A DNA stretch of 64,000 bases from Cymbidium sinense (GCA_021442155.1 CM038232.1:63271436-63335435); one strand, 5' to 3'; counted from the first letter of the stretch, positions 45,753 to 58,984 are shown. The notes: generated by a model not told the origin, from the letters alone. A program made the numbers and translations.

Positions 45753-46037
45753 TGGTTCCTCTCTCCATCTTTGGTAAATGATCATTGTCTCTAAGTATCA
45801 ATAGTGGGTTTGTGCTTTTGTATGAATCCAAGACTATTCTTCTTTCAGTTGGCACTTAGCTCATTTTATTCTTGAGTTGAGTTAGCCAACATATTTAAGT
45901 TTTAGGACCGCATTCCTTGTTGGTCTTAAAACCCCTATTGGGTTCTCCAATGGGTAAAATGAAAATCTAACAAAGAAAATATTCAAAGACTTTCTATTTA
46001 TCATTTTTTATGATAAAGAAAGGTTCATTCTAAAATA
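45753..46037 (+). other. Y1 leader stub
   Basis: Matches 5,430-5,725 of element A including the TTTTAGGACC.../GGTCTTAAAA inverted repeat, and stops after GGTTCATTCTAAAATA at about 46,037, where LTR sequence of Y2 begins. All other internal sequence is missing. Confidence 0.75.
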
Positions 46038-47315
46038 TAAGAATGGTTGAATGGGAATCATGCCTCCACTTATTTCAAGCACATGGCAACCTCCTCCACT
46101 CCTAACCTGGCCAAAACCAAATGCAATGACTCATCAAACAGCCTAACAAACCCACTCAAGGAGTACAATTGGATCAATAAAGCAAAACTTTGCTCGATCA
46201 TCTGATTGCCAAAGGGGGATATATACTCTACCTAATTTGATTTAATTTCATGATTCCCCAATTCGATTGAACTTAAGGAAGCCAGAGGAGTCATTTCTCA
46301 GCCTCCCCAAGCTCTCTTAAGTGATTTCAAAAGTCCCATTTCTTGATTTTCATAGTTTGAAAATAGGGGAGCTCCACTGAAAAGTAAACTCAGCCCACAC
46401 TCAATATCAGCCTAATTCCCTTTGCAAGCACTCTCAGGGAGCTCAATCAAACTTTCTTAAGCTCTTTCCTAAGTTCCTAAGGCAAGAGAGGAGTCACCTT
46501 GATCAAGACCAAGCTCAAGGAAAAGGGGAGTTGGTCTCTAGAAGCATATACCCAATCTCAGAGCCTCTAAACTTCAGTAAAGTTTCGTCTCAACTAGACG
46601 AAGCTTCTCCAAGGGAATCGAGCATTGGTGATCACCTCCGGTGAGGTTAGCCATTTTTTCGAGGTTAAATTTAATGTGGTTTGGAGATTTTTGAAAGGAA
46701 TTTTAATCCCATAGAACTCTAGTTGTTCGATGTGATCTTCATTGTATGATGATGGTGTGGGCTAAATTTTAGCCCAATTCGAGCTCAATCAAGCTAGGAT
46801 CATGCCCTAGAAGGTGGATGGTAGCCATCTCTCATAGGTCCATGATTACAACTTGTAGCACCCTTAGATTTATCCTTTAGAACCATGGCTTTAATGTCAG
46901 CCATCCAATCCTTGATCAAGGTTGAGGAGAAAGCGCATAGCGTTGCTCTAACGTGGTGCTATGATGTGACAAGTTAAAGATCCAATCCCATCGGATCATA
47001 TGGCAAGCGCATGCCACATCAATGGCCCACGTGGCACCGATAGGATTAAATACTTAATTAGTCTATTTAAATATTATATTAATTATAGAAACTTCCTAAA
47101 TTCATATCTAAGCCTAGAAAAATTCAAAAAAAATTGAAATAAATTGCATTGGATAGATAATTGAATGTAGAATATTCTAAAAATAATTTCAATGAATTTT
47201 GAATATTATTTATCTCTAAATTTGGGATTTATTGGGAATGTTATTTTGCTAATTACCCTCTAATTACTCAACTGATTAATCCCAAACTTCTTGTGCTTAA
47301 TTAGTGGGATGATTC

Positions 47316-49438
47316 TGTTGGCTTAATTATCCTCATGTTCAATTCGATTAATTTTGATGATAACAAACAAATACTTGGATGTTCTAATGAATATTTTTAT
47401 GTGTTTCAGATATATTAATTGCTAATTATATATCTAATACATTAGAGGAAATTGCAAGAGTAGAAGAATGAAAAGGATAATGTGAAGTTCAAGATACAAT
47501 ATTTTGGGTTATATGACTATTCATATGAGTTCATTGGCATGAATCAACTTGCTCACAACTTAACATATTATTTTAATGAGGTTAATTTATATAAATCTTT
47601 ATTTAATTAACATTCAATTATATGTTTCATACATAGCATTAAAATTGTCAAAGTAATAAATGATAAAAACTATTAAGTATAATTATTTTATTTATTTAAT
47701 ATAATTAAGTATTTTAATTTAATTTGCTGGTTATAAGATAACTAATATATTTATGATTATATATAAATTATATCATAATTTTTAAATGTCACGTATCAAA
47801 ATTAACAAAAATATATATAATATTGTATTTTAGCCAAACTCATTTTATAATCAAAGAATTCATATCTGATTTCATCTCCAACGGATTCCTTGGATTTTTC
47901 CTTTATTTTAAGAGGTTACATGACCCACTTTTGATTAAAATTGAATTTATTATGATTTTCTAAATATTAGCTGATTTTTATAATGAATGCATGCAACATG
48001 CTTTGAATATATTAAGAGTCATATTTGATTATTTTTTACTTGCCCATGTGAATAGCCAAATTTTGGTGGCTTTAATTTAATATTTATTTAATATAAATTA
48101 TATTTTTATTGAATATTAAATTATCACATGATAGCATGAGGTTAAAATAATATATTTTTTTGAAATAATTCAAAATGACCTTCTTGCCTATAAATAACCC
48201 TCATTCTCTTCATGAAAGCATTCCTCATTCAAAATTCAAAATCCATATAGCAAATCTAAGAGAAAAATTCTTAGATTTTTCTTCCAAGTATTCTCCAAAT
48301 ATTGCAAGATCAAATCCTTGGTTTGGAAGCTTCAACATCTTCAACTAAGCAAGCCTTCTCAAATTACTTGAGTTTGTTTTCTTGATTTTAACCCTCTTTA
48401 GTTGTTCATGCTATTTTCACGGTCTATTTATTCTTTCCAATTTATACTCTTTGGTGGATTGGTCTTTGGACATTATTTTTCACATCAAAGTTTCTCAATC
48501 ATTTTTTTGTGATAAACTCTTGTGATAGTTTGTAGGATCTATTTCAACTTGCTGAAAATTTTAACTTCCTACAAATTTATTTTGGTTTCTTGAAATATTT
48601 CTTCATTAGTCTTTTTTTTTGAAAGATCATTTATTCTTAGATCTATTTTAGAAGTATATTTTTAAGCATTTAAAAATAAATTATTGTGCTGAAATTAATT
48701 TTATATTTTCTACATCTCTCTTTTTAATTAAAAGCTTACTAGCATACTTAGATCTATCATATACTCATTTTATTTAAGTACTTTGTGATCATTAGCATTT
48801 ACTAAAAGAATCTTTTTGGTAAAAATAAAATAAATTATTCCTTGCTGAAATTTATTTTATAGTGTAAAAGAATATTGTGAAATTATTTTGAAATCATTTT
48901 TAAACATCTTAGTAAAATCACTTTAAGATATTTATTTCAATATTAAGTGAGCATATTATCTTGCCAAAATTTTTATTGTAAGTGATCATTTATAAGTTGT
49001 GAGATCATTTTTTTAATTGGACAGCTTGGTATATTTGTGAGAGATTTATTTTATCAAAATTTATTATTTTGTATTTTTCTTTTGGTGCTGTAAAATTTAT
49101 TTTGGGTACTCATTTTAGAGAGTACATATTGTTGAGGTTGTACTCGTTATAGAGAGTAATATTTGTAAGCTATTTTTTAGTGAATTCTAGCCGGGGTGGC
49201 TATGCACGTAGGTCGCTTTGGCCAAACCACATAAAAATTATGTGCCTATTGTCTCTCTTTACTTTACTGTACTTTTATTTTTATTGCATTAAGAATTGTA
49301 TCCTATCATTATAAAATCAAAACTTAATTTTCTACTAAAAATTAAAATCTAAGATTTAAGTTTTAAAATTTTTAGTGTCACACCCCCCTCACATATTCAT
49401 GTCTCCCCGGGATTTATTCGGTGCTATAGTGACTCACA
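47316..49438 (+). mobile_element. Solo LTR of a Ty1/copia retrotransposon, about 2.1 kb, nested in Y2
   Basis: Unrelated to the surrounding LTR, which resumes in register on the other side (compare 41,490-41,520). It starts TGTTGGCTTAATTATC. A promoter-like TATAAATA is at 48,189-48,196 in a GCCTATAAATAACCCTC context, and 49,191-49,238 holds the CCGGGGTGGC...GGCCAAACCACAT block typical of plant copia LTRs, followed by a C-run (49,383-49,388). No internal region exists. Ends: TGTTGG at 47,316 and CTCACA at 49,393 or 49,438; the flanks GATTC and TATTC agree in 4 of 5 bases, a possible decayed target duplication. Confidence 0.8.
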
Positions 49439-52400
49439 TATTCATGTCTCCCTTAATTTTCTTGGGATTTATTGGTGGCTTAATTAGAGAAATTGCTAGT
49501 TCATTCCTTAATCACTCTCTTAATATAATTAAGCTTAATTAAGGGTATAATTAGTGGTTTAACCCTCTGATTGAGTCAATTAAGTTTTGATTAAGTGAAT
49601 TTGAGGTTTAGGGAATAATTTTGGGATACTTTCCTTAAGATATTCCTTAAACCCCCGCCCCCTTTTCTTCCTTAATCCATCCTTAATTATGAGTTAATTC
49701 ACTAATTACCCCTTAATTAATTTAATAAAATTCTAAAACTTTCTAGAACTCAATTAATCTTCCTTGGGTAGATGCTTAGGTGTTCAATAGTCTAAGTATA
49801 TTAATGAAATTTAAACTCTACTCATATGTGTGAGAGGGGTTATGAAAGTACTTAAGTCAAATCCCTTAGTTTAATTAATCATTAATCATGAGCTAATTGC
49901 ATTAGGTACTTTTCTTTCTTAGGTGCATTACTAATTTAAATTTCTTATGTGGTTTTATGTCATTCATTGGCTCATAATTATTTGATTAATTATGCCAAGG
50001 TGGTGTAAGTAAAAGGGTAATTAACACACTTAATTCATAGCTTAACCTAACCAAAGCATAAATTTGATCTAATCACCTAAAAATTAAACTAAAATAATAA
50101 ACATATGTGGGAATGGGTTAGGAATAGAAAACTCACCTCACATTCCTCAAATAAAATCAACCTCAAAATAAAATCAAACCTTCCTAAAAAATAACTTGAT
50201 TTATTTTAACCTTCTTATTTCATAAGATTGTCTTTAGGAATTAATTAGGGTGAATGTGTTTACATATTTTCATCACTTTAGTTCTTTCCTGACATGCTAA
50301 ATATGTATGTCATATGAATTTCATGCATTCATTCTTTTTGAAAATCAAAATGAAAGTGAAATGTTTTATTTATGTCAAATTGCATGTTTTGGCTAAAGTA
50401 AAATATGAATGGCTATTATCACAATTAAATTCAAAACTATTTTTAAAATCTATAAATTAAATATCCACAACTGAAAGTGTGCTACTTATGATTAGTTATG
50501 AGCTTGCATGTGGATATAAGTATGGAGATATGCATAATGTAGCCTTCCTTCCCTTTTCCTTTAGTATGGGTTTAAATAGGATTTGACAAAGTGTATAGTT
50601 CATTTGAAATGAACATAACACTTGCCTAATTCCCTACCTATTCATTCCTATACTATTACTTAAGAAAGACATCAACATTTGCACATATAAATTGCATAAA
50701 CAAAATAAATCAACTAACACAAACTTTTTGCATCTTTCTTTTCCCTTCATTTATTTTGTACATATGCTTGTATTTAAGGAAAGTGGTATATTAGTCTGGA
50801 CAACCCCGGGGTTGTGAGAAATTAAGTAGCCCTAAGTAGGTCTTGTACCTTACACCCCTGGTTAACAATGGCACCGTACTCACTTATGCATATCATACAT
50901 ACATGTGTGCATATGAAAAATGGATAAGAAAACCTCTTTTCTACTTAATGAAAATTATGCATCATAAAGCATTCAAATTTTCTTAAGTAACTCGCTTAGA
51001 ATTCATCATAAAGTGTGCCAAACAATTCTCATTTATATGTATAGATATTCTTAAGATGCATCCAAATGCATGTTGTACATGTAGGGAAAGAAAATGACGT
51101 GGTGTGTGTTTTGTGATCTTAATTCACTTTATTTAATCTTAAAATGCCTTTCTTTTTGAATGGATTTGTTTAGGGAAAATCTAAACTTAGGATTAATTAA
51201 AACACATAATAAAATATTCACTAAACAAGACTAAATATAAATCTACTTTAGAAATTACTTAAGGTGAGGAAGGAAAGAGAAGTTCTCTTCTCTTTTCTCT
51301 CTCTTTACAACACTTAGTGATTAATTGTAGGTTCATTCAAACCTAAACAAAACACCCAATAAAATCAACCCAAATCAATTAAACAACTTAAACAAAACCA
51401 CCCTCCAAATTGGACATCTTCATACTTAGGAAATCCAAATCATAAAGCCATAGCTAAGCATACCACACAAACCTTTTAAAGCACACACATTATGTTAAGT
51501 CACCACTTCTAGCTTTAGGTTAGGATAGTGCATGGCTTAATTTTTACTTTTATTTTGTGATATTTTTTTAGTCTGGATGTTAGGGTGAATGTGCATAGAA
51601 TGAATGGTAGGACGATTTAGTCTAATTATTATTTTCTGCAAGGGATTGTGCTTAAGGGGCATTGTATTAAAAATATAAATGCTTTTATTGTGCAGATGCT
51701 TATACCCCTAAGCATAATCTAATAGGTTAGGTGGACTTGGTTACCCATGTGTGGGGTGCTATGTCCAATATACATGCTTGAGATTTATATGGTTTGTTTA
51801 GCTAATCTATGTTTTATAGGTGTTAGTTAGATTTACTTTTTCTTTTGATGTAATTTTTGCAATTAGGATTTTGGAATGAATGTTATCAAGGATTAGTATG
51901 AGCATTGGTCATAAGATCTCATCTTATGCACCATATGAAGCCTTTGGAGCATCGACATTCCAACCATCCAAATGAAGGAACCAAAGAAGAAAGGAGAAAG
52001 ATGAAAGAAGGAAGGAAGAACGAAGAAAAGAAGAAAGAAGATGCCCATAAAATGAATTTTCTTGCTTAATTGTAAATTAATTCATTTGTAATCTGGGTTG
52101 TATAAAGGTAAAGCTCAGCTACCCAATTTATTTTTGAGTTTGCGTAGTGGTGGCTGACCATAAATGGCCTTTTATTCTTTTGTGTTAGCTTTATAAAATA
52201 TTTGATGTTTTATTTAGCTTGTGCATTATGATCACATGTTTTCCTAGTTTCTTCCTTGCTTTAATGTATGACCTAGATGACGATTAGGCTCTTAGAGAAA
52301 AATAAATCTTCTACCAAATTAATTAATTCAAAATTAAAATAAACAACTCATAACCTTATTTAAAGCTTAAGTTAAAATCAAGATAATAGAATTAGCAACC

Positions 52401-53166
52401 CCATAGCTAGATGAGTATTTCTTTTATAACATCATGCATAAAAAGCATATTATTTTACTCTTGATTGGAGGGCTTCCACCTTTGCCAGAGAAACTTGGCT
52501 TGACCTTTAAGAGCCATGTTGGGAACACACCTCCTCTCTTCTCGCTGATTTGGCCAATAATCTTACTTCTTATGCATTAGGCATATGAATCCTATAAGCT
52601 TAAGTCCAATGATTGTCTAAAAATAAAAATAATATGTAATATGTTTTGCATTAAATCTAGGTCATTTCTCATGCCCTTACATGATCTAGTCTCTTAGGGA
52701 GTGAGTTTAAGGACTTAGTCTCTTTCTAAATAAATATCAGCCTAGCTATCTTACATAAAGCATATGACTTGCCTACATGAATTCAAAATCATAGGAGGAG
52801 TTAGTTGGCAGCAACCCCAAGTCGGTTGTAAGTCCAAGCAGTCGGGTGATTTGTCCTCTCTTATGGAGGCAAACCAAATACCCATTATCTCCTTAAATTT
52901 AGGTCGTGCTTTTGGCCCTCGCCAAAGCTCCCTAGATTTAGATTCTAAGGTTGCTTCTCCTTCTATGGGCCATAAGCATAAATCCTCACCTCTCAGGCAT
53001 TTCTATAACCTTGTATTATGGAATTATAAACCCTAAACCTCTAATAAAAGTCAACTCAAATGAATAATTCAATTCAAAAAAATGTAAAGCCCAAGGAGGA
53101 TAGATGCTCAAGGTTTCCTAGCATCATGAGCATCTCCTACTTAACTTCCATTGGCTTCGATAATAA

Positions 53167-53190
53167 CTCTCTCTCTCTCTCTCTCTCTCT
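53167..53190. repeat. (CT)12 microsatellite
   Basis: Twelve CT units within LTR Y2. The same place in the other copies (for example about 4,905 and 45,259) has only a few CT units, so this is a recent local expansion. Confidence 0.9.
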
Positions 53191-53685
53191 GATCAATCCC
53201 ATTTGATCTTCCAAAATAAACTAATCGATTGACAGTCCTACTTATTGAAATCTTATGGAGACAATGATCATTTTCCTTAATCGAGAGTATTCCTAAGGGA
53301 TCTCATTCCTTATGATATAATTAACTATAGGGGCTTTCCCCTGTAGGGAACATAACGAATCTGATTTAAAATAAACCTTACTTTCCATTTCATGTAAAGT
53401 AGGAGAAGAATCTTTGGTACACATGCAGACCCATTGTCCTTAGGAGTCCTTGTTAAGGTGATTAGGTCCATTGTAGGATGGTGATTTCTATCTTTCGAGA
53501 TAGTACGCCTCTCCTCAATATCATACCCGATCACCCTCAATAAGAATATCTATAGATCTATGTGGTGTCAAAAATGTATAAAAAGAAGAACGTATATTTA
53601 TATCTTCATTTTAACCCACATAGAGTGAAGATGCAAGTATACTCCTTTTTCTTTCAGAAATTTTCCCTCAAAAATTTTCACCACA

Positions 53686-56300
53686 AGGGGCTTCTTGTTC
53701 ACTAGAACAAATGACTTGTTTACCCTTATCCTAAGGTGCTATCCTAGGAGGTAAAACTTTGCTACTGCAAAGATTGACTTTAGTGACTTCATGAGATGGT
53801 TTAGTGAAATGTTCTACCTACTCAACAGGTTCACCTACTCTTATAGGGTCATCGGAGTCGGATGACTCCAAATCAATCTCAATGGGCGAACCCGAATGAT
53901 TCAAAAATGGGAAATCCATATCTGAATTAGAAAGGAGTTGATCAAAATTATTATAAATATGAATACTTGGAGAGCTTTCTATAGGGATAAAATCATCAAG
54001 ACCATCAAAAGTAGAGAAGATGTAAGTGGAATCAGCTTACTTCATTGATTTCTTAGATTTGGATAGAGGTACAAAATAGAAATCAAGTAAAGTAAGTGGA
54101 GTGAGGGATTTGGCATCCCTCCAAAGGATATACAATAAGAAGAAGAAGAGTGGAGAAACTATAGTTGTAATTATGGAAAGAATGTTGGAATCGATCGGTG
54201 GTTGTGCTACTATACTATGCCGAGTAAGTAAAGGTTATCGTTACTGCTGCTAGGCTCCTACATCCCCCAAGTCCTTAACAACTTGCAAACCTTCCTTAGG
54301 GTTGGAGGTTTGAGCTGCTTCAAGGACCTACAAGGGTAATTTTTTGATCTTAGAAATAATTTTCTTGGAGGTTCAGGATAGTGATATCCCAACCTTCCTT
54401 TATCTTGAGAGGATCACATGTATCCCCAAGGATTACCTTAACAGAACTAGAAGGTTATTCTAATAAATATTTTTTTTGGGGATTAAAATGGCACCTAACT
54501 TGAAGCTACGCTCAAGCCAGTCCTTAAAGGTAATGTAATCTTCTAAGACGGCCTAACATGCCGTCGTAGGGGCAATAGTTTGGATCATGGCTCTTGCCCA
54601 CTTCCTCCAGTCTCTTAGGCACTACTAATTGGAAATCAGGCTTCTTTAAGATATTTTTAAATATCTTCCTGACTACCTCCCTCTTGAATGAATAAAGTTT
54701 ATTAAATTTATCGACAAGAGTAGGTAAGTAACTACTGGTGGGGTATGTGGCTACCGATGAATGAGGATGCTGCGGTGGTGCCATGGCAATTGGGGTGGTG
54801 ATGATGATGAGGTGGTGGTAGAGGAGGTGGCAAAGGAGACTACTGAGCTCAAGGTCTATTTGGCTGAACCCTAGCTGGCTGCTTCCCTTTGTCAACTACT
54901 ACGACTACCCCTAGTTTCTTCTCAAATGCCTTCGTGGTCTGGGCTTAGCCGACTGGTCCTAGAAAGGCAACTATTTGGCCTCTTCTTGTAGACTAGCCAT
55001 CTTGTTGATTAATTTTTTGAAGGTTTTTATTGTAAAATCCATTAGCATGAAAGCAACCGGGCCATGGATGTTCTTCAAGAGAATCTCTATGGTGTACAGT
55101 TTAGATAATTGTGGTTTACATTTCATACTCAAGTTTCACCACCTGAGAATGTAATCAACAAGGGGCTCATTGGGGACTTGCGTCACTACAACAAGATCAC
55201 CTACAGTAACGCTTTGATGAGCTCCAACAAACCTCTTGATGAAGAAGTGCTCCAACTCAATAATTGCCTTTACTGAAATGTTGGGAAAATTATCATACTA
55301 GTCAAATGCAACACCCGTTAGACTTCTAACAAATAATCTAAAAATAAGGGCGTCACTACCTCCAGCGTTGCAGCAATTGGCCTTGAAATGTGCAATGTGT
55401 TGGTGAGGGTTCCCATTGCCGTTAGAAATCTTGCAGGAAGGAGGTACAAAGCCCTTATGATACTGAACATCATCAATTTTCTCCGGGTATGGTCTACCCT
55501 TTGGAACAGATGTGCCACCTCATGCTTATGCTAATGCATCCTTCACTTGCTAGTCCACCAACTGCTTAATATCCTTCTCATGCATGGAGGTGCTATCCAC
55601 CACCTTCCTATGCAAGCTACCACTATCTTCCTCTACAGGAATGCATCTTGGATGCTCTAAGGTATGTGCCAACTCTACTCTATCGGTTACTTTGGGAGAA
55701 AGCTGTGAAACTGGGGCTAAATTCTACAATACTGAAACCACTGCCATCAACTCCACAATCTTCTTCCCCATTTTATCAATATGATCATCTCTCTACCTAA
55801 GCTGGTGGAGGAGGTGCTGAGTTGAATGGACAGTGTCATCCTCTTCAACTACAATACATTCATGACTCTGCTAGTCTCTATGGAGGGAGCTCTGAGTATC
55901 GAGCATGTGAACTTTGGTTGAATCCTCAAGAAGGTCATCCTCATCTGGATCAAATGCTACCCTCTCATCCTTGAAATCTATGTGATCACTACCTAAGAGT
56001 TCCCTCTTCTCCGTAAAGTAAGCTGTTATAATCTCATCCAAAGAACGGTCTAACCATGTCAGCACAAACACTCATGGCTGACTGGTAGTAGGACTATACT
56101 CACTGATAGAAATACATCTAACAATGCCTGCCACTGGAGTGCTACCTCTAGAAGGGTTGTGGTGACTAGAAGATATATGCTCATGACTGCCTACAATCGG
56201 TGGAGTGCTATGGCTTGGGGGGATCTACTACCATGGGAACTGCAGAACTATCTCCCTCCCCCTCTGATACTACCACTATCCCTAGCTCTGGTGTTTAGTG
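53686..56300 (-). pseudogene. W: minus-strand gag/ORF1 fragment of the same family
   Basis: Right to left: ORF1 C-terminal part with SLDEIITAYFTEKRELLGSD and VAFDPDEDDLLEDSTK (56,071-55,871), gag N-terminal region (about 55,800-55,500), capsid (about 55,400-55,050, with a KRFVGAHQSVTVGDLV-type stretch), then KLYSFKREVVRKIFKNIL and DPNYCPYDGMLGR (54,895-54,524) and the gag/protease linker to 53,686. Stops and frameshifts throughout. It starts abruptly at the end of LTR Y2 and ends at an LTR-start fragment near 56,300. No protease or later domains. Confidence 0.75.
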
Positions 56301-56405
56301 TTCCCTTAATCACTGGAAGTGTCCTATGACTAGGAAATCCAAGTTCCTAGAAGATTCCTAACTCTAAGGCGGGAAGGATGAGTCCTCACTCCAAAAGTGA
56401 GGTAA
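56300..56405 (-). mobile_element. First ~105 bases of an LTR (element V 3' LTR start)
   Basis: Complement begins ACCTCAC at about 56,405 and resembles the LTR start at 11,883-11,760 (CTAGG...AATC...CACT elements in the same order), with more divergence than other copies. Truncated on the left by fragment W. To the right the similarity stops exactly where the LTRs at 11,883 and 38,907 begin, supporting the LTR boundary. Confidence 0.55.
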
Positions 56406-56639
56406 ACACTTTGCATTTGACTTTATTATTTATATAGTGCTCTGATGATATGAAAATAATAATATTCCACAAGCTAGGTTAAAAAGACTATCCCTATTCT
56501 CGCTTTGCCTGGGAGGATGGACTATGGTTTATCTCCCCATTGGGAGGAGGCTACACTACCAAAGTACAATTCCCAATGATAGCTATATGGGAGATCATCA
56601 TTTAGAGGAGAATCTATGGAGTGGGGATTTGTTGCTAGA

Positions 56640-57000
56640 AATTTTGCTAATGCTTGCCCTTTTATAACATGAAGTAGTATAAAAGTGATGTCAAATTATG
56701 AAAAAATCATGGACCATCATGTTAACCATCTGGATAGCTTCGGTCGTGTCATAAGATATTATAATGGATTTACTCTAGAAATCAAGTTAATTTTATAAAA
56801 AATATAGAGTACCTTAGTTTTTGGGTAGTGAATATGAGGGATAAGAAATACTTTTTAATGGGTGGAGAGTTTGCCTCTATAGGAATTAGGCAATGACTCA
56901 AATAATAGAGTGCATTCTCTTTCCCTTCATCATTGGCCTATGCCAACAAACCGCTAAGGGAATCACTTAATGCAATTGTGTGCAAAATGAGTGGTCTAGC
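56640..57000 (-). pseudogene. Element V RNase H remnant
   Basis: The minus strand encodes ANDEGKENALYYLSHCLIPI (about 56,945-56,885), the same segment as in element B at 17,817. Later residues decay into stops. It belongs to the same broken pol as the RT upstream. Confidence 0.65.
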
Positions 57001-57870
57001 TGGGATAGAAGCAGCAAGTACCAGAGGTGTCATCAAGTATTATTTAATACTCTCGAAAGCATATTGGCACATATCATCCCATTGAAACTTGGTGTCTTTC
57101 TTTGTAAGTGTAGTGAATGGTTGACACCTACCAAATATGTTCAATATAAAGCATCTTAGATATGTCAACCTTTCTTGAAAGGATTTCAGTTGGGTTAGGC
57201 TCTTCGAGGCAGCATATCTAAATATTGGTTTAATTTTTTTTTCTAAATCTATCTAGATATCATGGTGTCGTATGACAAACCATAAAAAATTCCTTTAGAT
57301 TACTTTGAAAGAACACTTCAGATGGTTCATTTTTAGGTTATAATGTCATAACCATTCAAATACTACTCTCAAATTATATAAGTGGTCTTGCTTTTATTTA
57401 CTTTTGACTACACAATCATTAATATAACACTTAACCTAGTGATGGATGAGCTCATTGAAGATTATAATCATGGCTCGCAGATACATTGCACTAACATTCT
57501 TAAGGCCCAAAGGCATGACCTTATAACAAAAGATTCTGAACATAGTTCTAAATGCAGCATTCTTCTCATTCTTAGGTGCCATCTTAATTTGGTTATAACC
57601 AGATGACCCATCCATGAATGAGAAGTTTGTGTAACAGGAGGCTATATGTACCATCAGCTCTAGTATGGGTAATTTAAACTCATCTTTAAGACATGCCTTA
57701 TTTAGATCCCTAAAATTAACACATGTGAATTTGGTTAGTTTTCTTCTTAAATGAGATGACACTAGCTAATCAAATGAAATATTTTTCTCCTAGATAAAAC
57801 CAACATCGATTAGTTTCTTTATATCAGAAATGACCTGTTATTCAATATTTAATTGTATGTGTCTAGAAGC
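57000..57870 (-). pseudogene. Element V reverse transcriptase, active site mutated
   Basis: Shows CVNFRDLNKACLKDEFKLPI, SFMDGSSGYNQIKMAPKNE with the first catalytic Asp, and YKVMPLGLKNVSAMYLRAM (57,762-57,436). The YxDD box reads YIND (57,415-57,426): the first of its two Asp codons is AAT, so catalysis would be lost. The thumb/connection region, deleted in element B, is present here between 57,400 and 57,000 though it contains stops. Confidence 0.85.
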
Positions 57871-58789
57871 TTGCTTAATGAGAGTTTCATAAGACTGAAT
57901 TTCCAGATTATGAACTACAATGTTGGGAGCTAATCCAAGCATTTATTCATAACTCCAAGTGAAGTAATCATTAAAATCTAAAAGTAGTCTAACTAAACCA
58001 TTGATTTTAGATTCACTTTAAATAATTAATGAATGATGGGTGTGAATTATCTTCAATACCTAAGTTCATTTCCTTCAACTCATCAATGGTTGACTTTATT
58101 TCTTCCTCGAGTTCTAGGGGTGCATCCCTAACTTGGAGGTTATCTGAATCACCTAAAGTTTTTAGATAAACTTCATCATATGAATTAGTGTCATTTAAAA
58201 GACTTTATCAGACTCTAGGTTATGAGTGATGACCAAATAATATTCAACATCATCTACAGGGCCAATTGCACTAATTCATAGCTTTGGTCTTGATTATGAC
58301 TTATTGAATTTATTTTTCCATATTTTCTCAAAGCTATGCTTGGACCATGCATATGGTATCAATCTTAATTTTGCTAAATTTTTAACATAAGGAAAGTATC
58401 ATTCAAAGGTAATTCTATTTTTTCTTTGTAAGATTCTTCCTCAAGTTCTACATCAACTCTTGAATCTGAGGATGATGCTCCTAAGTCAAATTTCTAAGGC
58501 TTGGAGTTTTCATCCAGTTATGTTGTAGCTCTAAACCCAAACCCTCAATAGTTTTAAAGAGAGTCGGGTTAGAGTTAGAGTGCTCACATACTGGTTGATC
58601 CTCTCAAATAATAATTTAGATACACATCACACTACTTAAGAACCCTTTCATAATCGTTGTTTGGCTCTACTGTTCCTCAAACTAAGTTTATAAGTGTGGG
58701 AAGGCAACTGGTACTGACAACATATGATTCATCGTCTGAAATAAATTTTAAGTCTATGTAGATAGTAGGGAGCCTTGAGTTGGTTGTGG

Positions 58790-58889
58790 NNNNNNNNNNN
58801 NNNNNNNNNNNNNNNNNNNNNNNNNNNNNNNNNNNNNNNNNNNNNNNNNNNNNNNNNNNNNNNNNNNNNNNNNNNNNNNNNNNNNNNNN
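58790..58889. other. Assembly gap of exactly 100 N
   Basis: A run of N of round length, normally used where the true size is unknown. Sequence type changes completely across it, from minus-strand pol of element V to a Ulp1-like remnant, so continuity and distance are not established. Confidence 0.95.
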
Positions 58890-58984
58890 TCTCTTAACTA
58901 TTTTTTTCGGGCCAACTTGTTGAGATTATGTTTTGGCTATTCAGATCAAATTACTTGTTGAAGATGTCACGCTTTTACGATATC

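Larger units (their letters stand above)
46038..53685 (+). mobile_element. Y2: LTR lacking its 5' part, split by a copia LTR
   Basis: Begins at the part equivalent to about 1,815 of element A (CCTCCACTTATTTCAAGCAC context) and ends at CACCACA (53,679-53,685). It retains the decayed GGGGGAG palindrome (46,204), AT-rich middle, conserved hairpin region (51,731-52,160) and GAA tract. A copia LTR interrupts it at 47,316 to about 49,438; without that it is about 5.5 kb. Right of 53,685 the sequence switches directly to minus-strand gag/protease linker of W, with no primer site. Confidence 0.8.
56406..58789 (-). mobile_element. Element V: minus-strand pol fragment, integrase missing
   Basis: Runs from the LTR start to the assembly gap. 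Right to left it holds the protease-RT linker (about 58,700-57,880), RT (57,870-57,000) and RNase H (57,000-56,640); the archaeal-type RNase H is reduced to a stub near 56,520-56,620 and the integrase and 3' repeats are absent, leaving only about 0.1 kb before the LTR. Confidence 0.75.

Noticed and set aside
38902..53690. Target-site duplication around the Y1-Y2 block
   Set aside because: GTTGT on the left and AGGGG on the right do not match, and the flanks are in opposite orientation.
55318..55518. Minus-strand 66-codon open frame in W
   Set aside because: Right strand but a different frame from the gag homology visible there, so treated as a shadow.
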